A program made the translations under genes and the position numbers. 64,000 nucleotides of DNA. Source: Ceratobasidium sp. AG-K (lineage: Eukaryota > Basidiomycota > Agaricomycetes > Cantharellales > Ceratobasidiaceae). Below the pieces are notes generated by a model. That model had not been told where the DNA came from. It was given only the letters and a program-made list of their open reading frames with translations, and made no database searches. This document shows, piece by piece, positions 23,914 to 36,093 of this stretch. Location: the NCBI GenBank assembly GCA_037039685.1, contig JAWNGF010000013.1, positions 703,001 to 767,000 of the forward strand, in the 5' to 3' direction. How positions within the stretch are numbered: the first letter of the stretch is position 1; each line of letters starts with the position of its first letter.

Positions 23914-25095
23914 TCACCAGCTGTGTTTCCAGTAGTTGATGACCCACTGCGCGCCGGTCATTCTTTTACACGCCCCCGGATTGAAGGTTGGCAACTCCAT
24001 CCAGCACACACATTCTTGCGCTGCGTTCAAGACTTGTGGTCGTGGTCGATCCCAGGAAAATGGGTAAATTACCTCGGGGGCAAACACCACCACAGGTGCG
24101 AGGGTAGCATTGTGACCAGTGGAAGTTAGGGACTGGCTCCCTATGGCAGTGGCGGGTTCGAGAGAAGATGGCCAATAGTTCAGAAGGGAGCGCCTCAGAG
24201 GTACTGGCCCCGTTACGTATTCTGCATATGAAGACTGTTAGTACAAGAAGAGTGACTATTGATTTTGTACAAACCTGGACCCGGTGTGGGAATGGAATGA
24301 TCCCAGCTCCGCGCTCTAGACCAGTCAACTGCATCCTGGGCTACGACCAGCCACAATGGATGACCAGGGGCTGATGATGCTGTAAATGCATTTGGTATGC
24401 CATGCAATTCGTGAGAGTGGGTTTCCATTGCACCAAGAAATGCAATGGGTGAATCTTGTGAATTGGCGCTTGCTTGGGCATCTAACAACGGGCGCAATGG
24501 GGTAATAGCCTCGGAATCGAGGTCAGCATATATGCCCCCAAATGTGTACCTATATGCACGTATCGTGAAATTAGGCATTGTGGAGTGGGTAGAAAGCACG
24601 CAAAGCCACGCACATGTATAGGTTCCGCGCAAAATCCGCTCGATAAATCGCTGAAGGTAACGCGTCATAGGCGCTTCGCCACTGGGGGTAAAACGTGTCA
24701 ACCAGCGCTAAATTGTCGTCATCGTCCCAGAGAACATAGGTCCAGTCAGGGTATGTTGATCGCCAGGAGTCAACGAGTGGGTGATATACAGACGGGGGGT
24801 CTCGGTTGCGCCAGCTCTGGTGGATGATCTTGCTGGAAGAAATGGAGAGCGTAGTCGTACGACCTGCTCGCATATCCAGCATGCTGGTGATGAGCGTAGA
24901 GGCGTTGACTGATAGAGCGAGCTCTCCAGCATTTGTTCTATAGGTCGGAGTCTTGGGATATATCGCTCGACAAACCGTGCTACGGAGTGGCGTATTCCCA
25001 AACTCGAGAATGGTCAGAATTAAGAAGAAGGCACATGTGGCGAGCACAGTCAAAAGCCAGGCGTAAGCTCTAGTTACGCGCAAGATGGTCTTCAT
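23914..25095 (-). CDS. GT32-family glycosyltransferase, type II membrane protein
   Basis: Exons 25095-24614, 24549-24275 and 24221-23914 give 354 residues. A short cytoplasmic N-terminus is followed by a signal anchor (AYAWLLTVLATCAFFLILTIL), which places the enzyme in the Golgi lumen. The catalytic domain starts at SKIIHQSWRNRDPPS and continues with WTYVLWDDDDN and IYRADFARN. The family DxD motif is in GGIYADLDSEA, where the aspartates bind the metal-sugar-nucleotide. PNAFTASSAPGHPLW also fits the family. GT32 members include OCH1-type alpha-1,6-mannosyltransferases and inositolphosphorylceramide mannosyltransferases. Which one this is cannot be decided here, although the short length and early DxD resemble the sphingolipid group. 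The second intron carries a perfect TACTAAC branch site. Length is normal and no defect is seen. Confidence 0.85.
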
Positions 25096-25870
25096 GCTCT
25101 AGCTTGAGCGAGTGGAGGTGGGGATGTAAGGCTCTCGGAGGCCGATGCCTTGTTTTTAATCCCCCCCGGGCGCTAGGATGACAATCCCATCGCCCTGCGC
25201 AGTATTTTTAGTTTCAAACCTGGTTGTGGATCGATTGACAGGATAAAGTCTCATGTCACTTCGAAGTAGGGGCAATTCAATCCGTTTAGTGCGGCGCTAC
25301 TTGTGGACAGGTCTTGGGCAGTGTTGGAGATGAGCAACACAGGGCTTTGTGCCTCGTTAGCTTCATGGGTTGCCTGTTAGTGGCGTGATGCCAAGTTTGA
25401 GCGGGGGAAAATTACACTTTTTCACAGGGGTTCCAGCAAGATGAAATAGAAGACCAACAGCCCACAGGATTTCCAGATGTCCTTATTTCATACATGCCGC
25501 AGTCGGTAGTGCTCTAGCTTGGTTTCGACGTTGATCGTCCGGTTCCGCAGTGCTTAAACAGCAAGATCCGTCTCGTAACAACGCGCGAAATATTTCAGGA
25601 ATCGTGTAGATTTGTATTCGTTCAACTACAGGTATCATCAATATCGACTCGTGAGCTCGGAAGAATTAGACGCAAAACTAGCCAAAAAACGAAAACGGAG
25701 CTACTAGTGACACAGGGGGGTAACCAAAGATGGAATACATAGTGGGTGCATAGATCACGAAAAGAAATCATAGAAAGGCATCAAGCGCATAAAGTAGATC
25801 GATCAACGGAATGAACTCGAAATACTATGCGTTTGGTAAGTACTGGAGGGGAGACATTGTCTCATTCAAC
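25096..25870. other. Intergenic between two minus-strand genes
   Basis: I looked here specifically for PAZ, MID or PIWI coding sequence continuing the upstream ArgoN domain and found none. It contains the glycosyltransferase promoter and the 3' end of the ArgoN gene. Confidence 0.6.
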
Positions 25871-28800
25871 CTACTGGGGATTGATTTCTGCCAGCTTCTT
25901 CAGCCGAACCGTGTAAATCCCAGCTTGCTCGCCGGTCAACTCGACCGAGAACTATTCAATATGGCGTGATGAATAACGGGGAATACGATTTCGTAGTAAA
26001 ATCGGCGTACCTCCTGACGACTGCTAACGTTCAAACGTTTGTGCGCGTACATGAACCTCTTTCCGTCGAAAGTCGCACGTGCCAAAGGCGAGAACACTTG
26101 AGGCCCGACCTCCTTTTGCAGAATGTCGAAGATCCTCTTCCTGATCGGAGGGGGCAGTGGCTCGGAAGAATTGATACCTGAAAAATATGGTAAGTTATTT
26201 ATCATAGCAAGGGTGCATTGGCAACTTACGGACTGTAATTCAGAATGGAAAGCAACCGGGCATATCATGTCAGAGCGACGTCATCAAAAGGTAAAGTGTA
26301 CGCACCATCGTACTGATAGATCGTGTTCTCAGGCAGTCTAGCCGTATAGTTCTCGGCCGTAAGCAGGATCGGCGACGACAGTGGCTCCACATAGTTTCCA
26401 CCCGGGCTTCGCATCGTGGTCGTCGAGATCTTCGCAGGCTTGGGAGCCTTGGGGCGAATAATCTTCTCATTGAAAACCGGCACCAAGTTAGGCTTGGGAG
26501 GTGAGACAACGGGTTTCGAGGTCGCTCGGGCTCCCCTAGCGGGCGAAGGCGTCCTAGCGCGGTTGGCCTTGTGCGACGATGTGAGCTCCTTGGACGAATG
26601 CTTCTTTCGCGGTCGTTGCTGAGCTTCATCGGCTCCACGATTGCGGGACAGGGTTGGGCTCGCGGTAGTGGCCGATGGCTGCTCTTGCTGGGGCGATCGT
26701 GAAGTGGCTGCGCTAGCCAGGATGTCTCGGCGAACAGCCGGCGCGTGTGCCCAGTCGTCGTAAATAGGGACGTGCTGCGAGCGGGCAAACTCAAACTTGG
26801 AAGCCTGGGAATTGCTGTGCGGAGGAGAAACTGGTGTCCGCGGAGCAGAAGGAGCAGAAGAAGCTGCTGGGCGCTGTTTGAGAATGCCACGAGGAGGTAC
26901 GGGCTTGGGAGCAGAGTTGCCGGTGGGAGCAGGCGAAGGAGCGGGGGGTAGGGGAGCAATAGGAACCTGGGAAGCAGCAGGAGCTTGAGGAGTGACAGGT
27001 GTTCGTGTAACCACAGGAGCTTGCGCGGAATACGCTGGCAAAGTACCCGCCGAGGAAGGAGGCGATTGAAGCATGGTGGACGGGGTGTTCGATGCTGGCG
27101 AAACCGCGCGACTCGCGACCGATGAGCGCTTCGAGAGGTGGTCCTTTTCCATACTGCTCACGGGAGTAGCAACCTTGGGAGCCGCTAGCCTTGGGGGACT
27201 CGAAGAACTTGCACGCTTGACTGGGCCCTGGTCGTCTGAGACTGGAGAGGGATTGGCCTTCGATGGTGCAGGCGCGACAACCACTGGGATGATCGGGATA
27301 ACAGGGACCACGACCGGCGTCACTGATGGGCGAATCGGCTTGGACTGAGAATCGACCCGTGGAAGAGGATGGAATTCCCGCTTGGATGGAGTCCTCTCAT
27401 TGACTGAAGGCCGAGGAAGCGCGGCGCTATTGACGGCTGGTTGAGGCCACCGTGACCACTCGGTTTTCTCAACTACAGGAGATCGAGGCCGAGGGGCAAC
27501 CAGCGGGACGGGGGAGGCAACGTTGCGCACAGGGTCGGGAGTCTCCTTTGGGACTTGTGTCTGGTCCTGTGGGTCCTTGGCGATAGGAGAAGCCACGGCG
27601 CTCGATGGTCGTTCCAGCTTCTTCTCAACAACGGGAGATGCCACGACAGAAGATGCCACAACAGGCGAAGGCACAACAGGCGAAGGGGCGATTGGAGAAG
27701 GTGCAGCACCGAATCCAAACCATCGGAAGGGCTTGAAGCCACCTAGTACGCCTGGCGTAGTGGGTTTGGCAGCCGCCTCGGATTTTGCAATGGTCTCGTC
27801 TGCAGGAGTGACCGAAGCCAAACCGCCGGGAGACATGACTGACTCTTCCATCTCTGATGCAGCAGTCATCTCGTTGGGCTTGGCAGCAGGGGACTGGTGC
27901 GTCACAGCCACGGGCGTCGACGGAGTGATAGGTATGGAGATCAAGGGAGGCATCGATGGTCGAACTTTAGCCTTCTCTGCGGACGGTTTCGTGTCGGTAT
28001 CGATTGAGGTAATTGACGAAACCGATCCCCTGCTCGCGGGCCTGTGGTTTACTTCAGCTGCGCCATCGGACCTATGGCCGAACGAAGTGATATTTGGGGA
28101 CGACTGTCTAGTAGGCTGGCTGACCGGCGAAGGAGAGAGAGGAGTCGCGGTCTGTGTCGCTGCAGAATTCTCGAACGAGGGTCGAATAGGACTGGGAGAA
28201 GAAAGCTCAGGCATTTGCGATAGGCTCAGCATCTTGTCTCCTCGACTCTTCTTGGAGGACTTGCTCGGTTTTGGCGACATGAGAAGCTCGGGGGCTGCAC
28301 GTGCCCTGGGGCTGGCGTCGACGGAGCGCGGAGGAGAGGGGAGAAGAGGAGGAGGCTCGCTGACGGGCGACGGCGCTTGTGCGACAGAGGCAACTACGGG
28401 CTCGCTCGGAGGGATAATTGGTGATGGTTCGAGCTCGGGGGCCTTCTCCTCCGGCACAGGGGCGACAACCTCGTCGAGCTGGACAGGTGCGGTAGCGATG
28501 GGTGACACGACCATAGGGCTGGGAGTGCGTGGAATCTCGATAGGTGCAACCTTGGGCGTCGTCTCGATACGTAGGATCGGCTCAGAGATATGAGCAGGAG
28601 CGGGAACGGGCGCAGCCTTCACGTCGTTCAACTCTGGAACTTCAGGAATTGCCGTAGCCACTACAATAGGTTCGGGAAGAGCGGGCATCTTCTCCTCGAT
28701 GGGAGTCGGAGCCGGAGAGACCGCGTTGACCTTCTTGCTCTTCTTCTTCTTCTTAGGCGTCGTTGGCGATACCGCAGCAGGTTCGATCGGGGCTGGAACC

Positions 28801-31800
28801 GCGACTGGCGCTGTGGGCGCAACGGTTTCCACCACAGGGCTCGAGATAGGAGCATCGACCACAGACTTGTCGACCACAGAAGTCAATTCGGGCGCGACAG
28901 GAGTTTCTACTCAGAGTTAGCATATTTAAGCCACCAGGTAAGTTGCTCCCTTACCTTCCACAACCTCAGCTTTCTTCTTGCTTCCCTTCTTTTTCTTTGA
29001 AGACTTGCCCTTCGTAACACCCGGCTCCTTAGCCTCAGTGGGAGGCAAAATGTCCTTCGGCGTTTCAGGTACAACCTCAGGCACCGGCTCGGGCGCTGGT
29101 TCGTTTGCCGTTTCGACCACCGGATCCACGACTGGCTGGACCATGTCCACGACTTGCTGCTCGGCTGCAGGTTCAACGGCAGGCGCGGCACTTGGTGCAG
29201 CAAACAGCCCGATGATCGGCGCCGCGATTGACTTCGGGATCAGCTCGGACACCAGCTCGACGACTTGCTCGGCGACTGGCGCAGCGACCGGCTCAGCCAC
29301 AGGTTCGACGACAATAGGCTCCGCAGGCGGGGGCTCGACGACAGGCTCGACCAGAGCAGGTTCTACAACGGGGACGGCGGTTGGTTCAATAACAAGCTCG
29401 ACGGCAGGTTCCGCGGCAGGTTCCATGACAGGTTCTGCGGATGCCTCGACAACAGCCTCGACGGGAGCCTCGACAGGGGATTCAGCTGGAACGGGAACTA
29501 GCTCAGAGTCGGCGACGGGTTCAACAGGCCGCTCGACCGTGGGCTCAACAATGATCTCAGGGGTAGGCTCAACCGCGAGCTCAGCAGCGGGTTCTGTGGG
29601 AGGATCGACGGGAAGTTCGAATGGCACGGGAATAGGATCCACCGGCGACTCTGGCAGTGGCTGCGAGATGGCTCTAGGCGTCACAATGCCTTCATCGGGG
29701 ACCGCTGAAATGCGAAAGAATAATTAACAACCAGAGACAAAGGGGGGCGACAATCGACGTACCCGTCAACGTCTCCTCGTTCTTCAAAGGTTCCTCGGCA
29801 ACATGGGTTGGTTCGGGGGCAGGCAACTCCTCGGCTGCAACAACTGGCATCGTGACGGCCACTGGCTCGACGACTTCTGGGGCCTTGGCCTCTGGCCGGG
29901 AAACCTCCTCGACAGGGGGAGCTGGGGACTCTTCGATGACGGAAGGCGCTGGTTCAGAGGGCAGCATCGAACTCTTGCGCTTCTTCTTTTTCGAGGGTTT
30001 GCTCTTGGACGTCTTTGTGGCGGTCGGTGAGGCAGGCTCCTCCTTCGACTTCGTATCCTTCAGAGGCTCAGGAGCAGGTTCATTTGACTCCTTGGGGGCT
30101 TCGGTAGGCTCTGGCTCGGACGCTTGAGTCGGCTGCACGACTTCAGCGGCCTCGGTCGGCTCAGTCTAGTTGAAAGTTAGCATAGATAAAAAGTAATACA
30201 TTAATATATTTACCTTGGGCTCGAGGGGTGCAGGAGTTTCGAGGGGCGCAAGAGTCTCGATGGCTACAGGGGCCTCGGCAATAGCAGGAGTTTCGACAGC
30301 AGAAGGTGCTTCAACGGGGGTCTCGATAGGTGCTTCGATGGGAGCAGCAACTGGCTCTGGTGCCAAGTCGACGAGAGCCGGCTCTGCGCTTGCCTGGGGT
30401 TCAGGTACCTCGACAGGAGCAAGAACTGGCTCCGACGCTGGCTCGGAGAAGAACACAGATGTAGCTTCAGCGTCGGGAGCAGGCTCCGAGACAGGGCCCG
30501 GCTTCGAAACGACGGACGGCGTCACCGGTTCCTCAGCGGCAGCGCCAGACTTCCTTCCCTTCTTCTTCTTCTTCTTACCCTTGCCGGCGGCGGGAGTGGG
30601 AGGCTCGGGAGACTTGGGCTTGGACGAGTCATCCACCGTTGCGGGCACTTGAATAGCAAGCTCGGGCTTCGCTGCTGGCGCAACCTCCTTGGTCTCCTTG
30701 TCTTCGACGGAAGGTGCCACTGGCTCGACCGGGGTCGCAGGAGTTGGCTCGACTGGCGTAGTCGCAGCCGGTTCCTCAGGTGCGACGACGACCGGGTCGG
30801 CAAGAGCAATAGAAGCCTCCTCGACCGGAGCGGTAGGAGTTGGCTCGACGGACGCGATGGCAGCCGGCTCGATCGGAGTAGTTGGGGCCGGTTCGACGGG
30901 GGAAGATGCAACTGGCTCAACAGGGGAAGATGCGATTGGCTCAACAGGGGAAGGCGGGGCTTGTTCGACGGGAGAAGGTACGGTTGGCTCGACGGGAGAA
31001 GGTGCAGCTCGTTCGAGGGGAGAAGCGGGAGCCGGCTCAACGGGAGTAGCGACTGACTCGACGGGGACTTCGGCAGCAGCCTCGAGAGGGGTAATGACCG
31101 CTGGCTCGTCAGGTTTAACCTCTTCCTCGGGAGCCGAGACAGCCTCCGTTGGTTCAACGACCGGAATCTCGTCTTTGACGACTGGCGCCTCGACTGGGGA
31201 CTCGACGGGGGGCTCATCTTTGGCCGGGGGCTCGGGCGCTTCGGTAGCGAGCGGCTTGTCTAGTGCAGGAATCTCGAACGGCTTGAAGTCCACGGGGGAA
31301 GGATCGGCAGGTTTAGGAGGAAGAGGAGGAGCTTGGAATGAGTTCAAGGCAAAGGGGGGAGGCAAAGGCTCGACTGGTGGTAGGCTAAACGTCGTTGGGA
31401 GAGCAGGTGCATCGATATTGATAGGGGCATCAGGTAATAACGCCACCGCGGCAGCGGCGTCTAGCTGAGAGTCGTCAACGTTCGAGTCGACGTCCTGGAC
31501 GCTCCCCGTAACAGACGAAACATCGTCGTCATTCCCACTCTTCTCGACCTTTCCCACGAAACCGGGGCCCTCACCGGCCGGCGTCGCCATCGGGCTCTGA
31601 TGTTGTGGCCGCGCAAATCCACCAGGCGCCGCGAATCCATTCCCTCCAATCCCTACGCGTCCAGCACCAAAGCTAGAGAAGTTTTTGCCGAGTCCTGGGC
31701 CAGCAAAGTTGAACGGCGTCTTGGGTGACGACGATGACGACGACCGTGGGTCGCCGAGAGGCAGTCGTCTGTTCATGATTGGTGTTGAAGTCGAGTCGAA

Positions 31801-33966
31801 CTCGATGCTGTCCCTCTTCCGTCCCAAGCTATCATCCGGGACCGGCTGAGTGTCCAGTCGAAGTCCAGACGTGGCCGTTTTGGAGCTGACGGTGGAGCCC
31901 GGAGCGGCCGGCACACCCGTGTGGCTATCAGACAAGGCAGCGAAATTCCCATCGTTTCCGGATTCGGCCGAATTAGCGTGTGGTTGGGGATCGGGAGAAT
32001 GGGTCATGTGCGGTGCCAACGCGCTCGTGACCTGGGTGTTGTCGACTGGTGCCGATTCGGGCATGCTTGGCTGGGCATCGTCGAGCGCTGCCGCAGGAGT
32101 CGTCGTGACGTCGGATTGGGCTTTCTCGGGAGCTTGTATCGGTGACGATGTTGGAGGTTCAACGGAGCTCTGATTGGAAGGAGGAATGGCAGAAGCCGGG
32201 CTCGATTTGGGTTCATCAGGCTTCGGTTCCTTTTGGGCCGCCCATTTCGCAGCGTGTTTGGCACGAATAGCGGCCAACCTCTCGTCTATCGATAGCGACT
32301 TGGCCGGAGGAGGCGGCGCGGGTGTATTGGAAACAGGACTCGGAGGAACCGGAGCGGCAGTTGGGGCAGGCGCCGGCGCTGGCGCTTGGGGCTGAGGAGG
32401 AGGTGCCGTCTTTGCAGGCGTGCGAGGGGGCTGAGGAGGGTGTTCCCCTTCGATTGCGTTCTCGAGTGCCTTCTGGGCCTTGTTCGCAAGTCCGGAAAGC
32501 CCGCTCCAGCCCCACTTGGACTTTGGCGCGGGTTCGGGAGCAGGAGCCGCTTTGGAGGAGCCCATACCCCACGAAGTGCCAGAGGCAGGCTTGGGAGTTT
32601 GCTTGGACCCGCCAAACCCAAAGTTAAAGCTAGGCGTAGAGGGCGCTGGCGCTTGAGCGGGAGCGCCAGATCCGGGGCCGACGCCGCCCGAGGGCGGGGC
32701 AGTCGGACTCGAAGACACATGGGCAGACTGTACAGAGGTAGAACCACCAGAAAAAAGACCTTGGCTAGTATTAAAAGAACGAGAACCCGAGCCCCCAAGA
32801 TTTTCGCCCGGCGTCTGTTTTTCACCAGGCGCCGATTTCACATGAGTATCGATCGTAGGCTTCCCACGGTTGGTGAGAGCAGCGAGAGGTTTGTTATCGT
32901 CATCGAACGAGGACATCGAGATGCCGCCGTCTAGGTAGGGAGCGGATGTATTTTGGGTCAGATCGGGAATACAAAACAAGCGCTGAACACGGGACGTACC
33001 GTTTGGTCCTGTTTTGCCCGACTCGGGAGCGCGAGAGATCTGGCCCTGGCTATCTGCAACTACCCCAGATGGGATTACAGTCTCTTCGAGCGACTTGGAG
33101 GTGACAACGGGATTCGAAACTTGGGCGTTCGACTCGTCTTTCGTTGCGGGTGGCGGACTCGTGGTGATGTCCGCAGCAGCGTGAGCTGGCACAATGGGCG
33201 TGTCCTCCTTGAGGACTTTGTTTTCCTATAATGTGAACTGTCAAAATGTGGCGCCAAAAAAGTGTCGAAATATACCTACTACGGGTGGAACGTCCTGTGT
33301 GCTGGACTCGACGGGCTGAGCGTCTGCCGGGCTGCCGTTCTGGGGTTTGGCACTCGAGTCATCGATATCAGCCGTAATTGGTTTAGTTTGTTCGGCCGTT
33401 TCGTCGAAACCCCAAGCGTCATCCTCAGCCTCGGCCTTGAGTGGAGCTGCAGCGTCCAGAGACGCATTGGGCACGGAATCCGATTCCTTGACCTTATCGG
33501 ACTCCTTGGTGACTAGAATAGATGGTGGGCCACTCTCGGATTTGTCGGTGGGCTCAGTTGGCGCATCTTTGGCCAAAGCTGCCTTCTCATCGCCCAGAGC
33601 AGCCCCAGCGTTGGCCTTGAGAGCCTTCTTCTGAGCTTTCGACATGGAGGGTGTCGGGGTCATGTCGGTGGTGGTCGCGTCGGGCGAAGCTTCGTTGGGC
33701 TCTACGGCACGGTGAAAAATAACAAAATAAATATTGAGGTAATGTGCGACACATCAATTTGCACTCACCCGAACCCTCATTGCCGTCTGCGACGTAGCGG
33801 CACCGACGTCGTAAGTTCCCTATACGATCTACGCGTTTCATATCATACCTTTTGCAAAGCTCGATGCAGCCGGACTTGAGAGCTCGTCATTGGCTACCGG
33901 AGGCAGTGGTGAAACCGCGCGACTTGCTGCGGCTTTCTTCTGAGCTGCAGTTTTCTTCTTGCCCAT
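25871..33966 (-). CDS. Giant low-complexity protein ending in a lone Argonaute N domain
   Basis: Eleven exons fit in phase: 33966-33849, 33786-33769, 33701-33280, 33225-33000, 32930-30214, 30165-29763, 29704-28955, 28909-26306, 26232-26230, 26177-26011 and 25951-25871, giving about 2,502 residues. Nearly all of it is Pro/Val/Glu/Ala-rich, disordered-looking sequence with four lysine clusters (GKKKKKKGRK, SKKKKRKSS, SSKKKKGSKKK, PKKKKKSKK). The last 110 residues are different: ENYTARLPENTIYQYDV, then PPIRKRIFDILQKEVGPQVF, ATFDGKRFMYAHKRL, FSVELTG and YTVRLKKLAEINP. These match in order the ArgoN domain of Argonaute proteins. The stop (or, by an alternative donor CAGTAGGT, seven more codons) follows immediately, with no linker, PAZ, MID or PIWI. 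In the N-terminal part, rare Trp residues occur as WG/GW (AWGF, SWGMG, KWGWSG). Domain call is firm by motif order; function (for example an Argonaute regulator) is inference. Confidence 0.75.
30830..31070 (-). repeat. Tandem 24-nt coding repeat (SPVEP octapeptide)
   Basis: About ten imperfect units of 24 nt encode variants of xxSPVEPx (for example PSPVEQAP, SSPVEPVA, TTPIEPAA) within exon 5 of the ArgoN gene. Similar but looser PVE/EPV periodicity continues through 29300-29640. Confidence 0.7.
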
Positions 33967-34282
33967 GATGTGGTCGCGAGCGTGAGATCTGCAAGTGGCT
34001 CGAGGAGAGACTTGAGCGACCAGCGTTTATAGTGCTCCACCTGGCTTATACTTAGGGGAGCTCGACTCCCTGCACGTGTTATGGAGAAGGACCCTGAATA
34101 ACAGATCGCTTTTGTAGATCACCCAGGGTCCTGCCATACTTGACGCCCTGGATGTGTACAATGTCCCATGTACGGTCTCTTTACCCCAGACTCCTAAGCC
34201 ATCAGGGCAGGAAGTGAGTCGCGATCGAGCACATATCGCGACTGAGCAAGATAACGAGAATCCATCGGTCGATTGCACTACT
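33967..34282. other. Short intergenic, ArgoN-gene promoter
   Basis: This gap of 316 bp lies between the dynamitin stop codon and the ArgoN-protein start, both on the minus strand. No clear TATA box was seen. Confidence 0.5.
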
Positions 34283-35598
34283 CTACACGGACAATTCCTT
34301 TACTCTCCCTTCGAGAGATGCGATTCTATCCTCCAATCCCTCCACGTTGCTCTTGATTGTCCCCGAATTCTCTCGCATGCTACTCTCCAGACTGGACACA
34401 GCTTCATCCAGATCACTGAGCCCAGCCCTCAGTCGCCGTTGATCCTCCTCCAGCCCATTTACGGCTTCGCCAAACCCGGCGGCGGATGCGTGGAGCGTGC
34501 TCAGAGTCCGAAGACGAGCGAGCACAGCGGGGATGGTGGTGATGTGTGGTGCAAGTCGCTGCAAGAGTGGCGCAAGCTCTGCTAGGGCTGGAGGCAATGG
34601 TCCACCGGGGGTAGAGGTCCCAGCCGAAGCATTGTACCGTTCCAGGTCTGTGAGAAGCAATTTGAGCCGGCGTGAAATGGAATCAATGTGCCGAGGTTGC
34701 GATAGGAGAGTGAGCAATGTCGAGATGCGCGTAAGGTGGGGTAACAGTGGTTGGGGCAATGGCGACGACTACCGGGGGATCAACAGAATACACCAAACGA
34801 ATAGATAGTGCTTACCTCGTCCAGTGATGTACCCGATGAGCCGATGAGTTGCTCGAGCTGCGCAATACGCTTGTCCATATCAACGACACCACCCCCTGCT
34901 CCACTGGCAGTAGCTCCTCCATTGACCTTGGCTATCTCCTGCGGCTGAGCATCGGCAGCACTTTCACGTTCCTCGGACCTGACGACTGCGTTGACTAATC
35001 TCCTTCGAGCGCTGATTCCGTGCAATCGACCTCGCATGTCGCTCAGTTCCCGGATGAGCTCAGTTGGCTCGTCACCCTTGCGTGCTTCTGCCTCGAGATC
35101 AACAAGTTCGCTTTTCATCTGCTCGATGCGTTGTTCCAGTGTTTGGTTCTCTTTGGTTGGGGAGCGAGGTGGAGAGGACGAGTCCGAGTCTGGGTACGAG
35201 TACAGTGCGCGCTGGCGGCCTACAGCGAATGAATATGCTTCTCGATAACAATCTACGCGTATACTTACGAGCTCTTCGTTCTGCGTGTCTAAAGAATCGG
35301 CCAGACGCGTCGGTTGGTGGCAGCGGCCCGTCGTCCAATCCTTCATATACTAACCCTGCGTCTCCACCGCGAGTACGCTCGTCATCAGACTCAACCTACC
35401 ACACGAGTGCTTGTAAATCGTCACTATTATACACACGCCGCGCCATTTACTTACATCTGAAGGAGTGGGCGCGACGTCTGGAGTCTCGTACACGTCGTGC
35501 CCTTCCAGGTCCTACATGGTCTAACAATGAGATTTCGCTGAATATTTCGCTGGCGTGCTCACTATGTCGGGGAGATTGGCGTATTTGGCTGCGCTCAT
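34283..35598 (-). CDS. DCTN2: Dynamitin, dynactin subunit 2
   Basis: Exons 35598-35563, 35511-35455, 35395-35269, 35219-34816 and 34768-34283 give 369 residues. The N-terminus MSAAKYANLPDIDLEGHDVY, with ETPD soon after, is the conserved dynamitin start that anchors the arm to the Arp1 filament. A Ser/Pro linker follows, then long heptad-rich coiled coils (ENQTLEQRIEQMKSELVDLE; DMDKRIAQLEQLIGS; and a C-terminal coil ending ASLEGRVKEL). The protein is a structural subunit of the dynactin shoulder, which links cargo to cytoplasmic dynein and is needed for nuclear migration in hyphae. Length is slightly short for the family (about 400), and no break is seen. It is divergent from the phosphohexomutase gene, sharing a 0.5 kb promoter region. 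Confidence 0.88.
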
Positions 35599-36093
35599 GT
35601 TCCAGACCTATGCCGTTTGAGGGGGTATACCGACTTGAGATATAGGGTGGTGCCGGTTTTGGAGATGAGGAACGGAGGGTGTGGAGGGTGTGTATGTAAT
35701 CAGGGCATAAGCGCCGAATGGGAGTGCACCGGCGTTTTCCACGCGTTATCGCGTGCTCTCTCAGGTCGAGGATCACGACGATACGTACATCCTCCGGCAG
35801 CCGCTAGGATCTTCATCCAAGCGCAGAAGTTTGGGCACCTGTACCTCCCGTTCCGGTGTAGATAAGGGAGTGTTTAATTACAAAACCAATGTTTTGAATT
35901 CATGGCAAGCCCCTTTACTTAGGTATATGGCGCATTTTCTATTTTGTCTACACATACCGCGCTTTCAACTTCAAAGACCGAAACATTTATGTATCCTTCC
36001 AGCCTTACCGGAACATATTTCAAGCATGACCAATTACATAACCACATGCCCGGCTTGTTTCGGTCATTCTTCTCTACCACCAGCAACGACGAC
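35599..36093. other. Bidirectional promoter, dynamitin / phosphohexomutase
   Basis: This interval of 495 bp lies between two divergent start codons. The open frame that enters the phosphohexomutase start from upstream contains other ATGs. I prefer 36094 because the conserved N-terminus begins there. Confidence 0.5.

Noticed and set aside
25100..25870. Continuation of the ArgoN gene into PAZ/PIWI exons
   Set aside because: No frame downstream shows Argonaute linker, PAZ, MID or PIWI motifs; the alternative donor CAGTAGGT leads to a stop after seven codons.
26416..32934. Long plus-strand open frames (up to 356 codons) rich in Ser/Gly/Thr
   Set aside because: They are antisense shadows of the Pro/Val/Glu-rich ArgoN gene; codon composition on the minus strand leaves the reverse frames free of stops.
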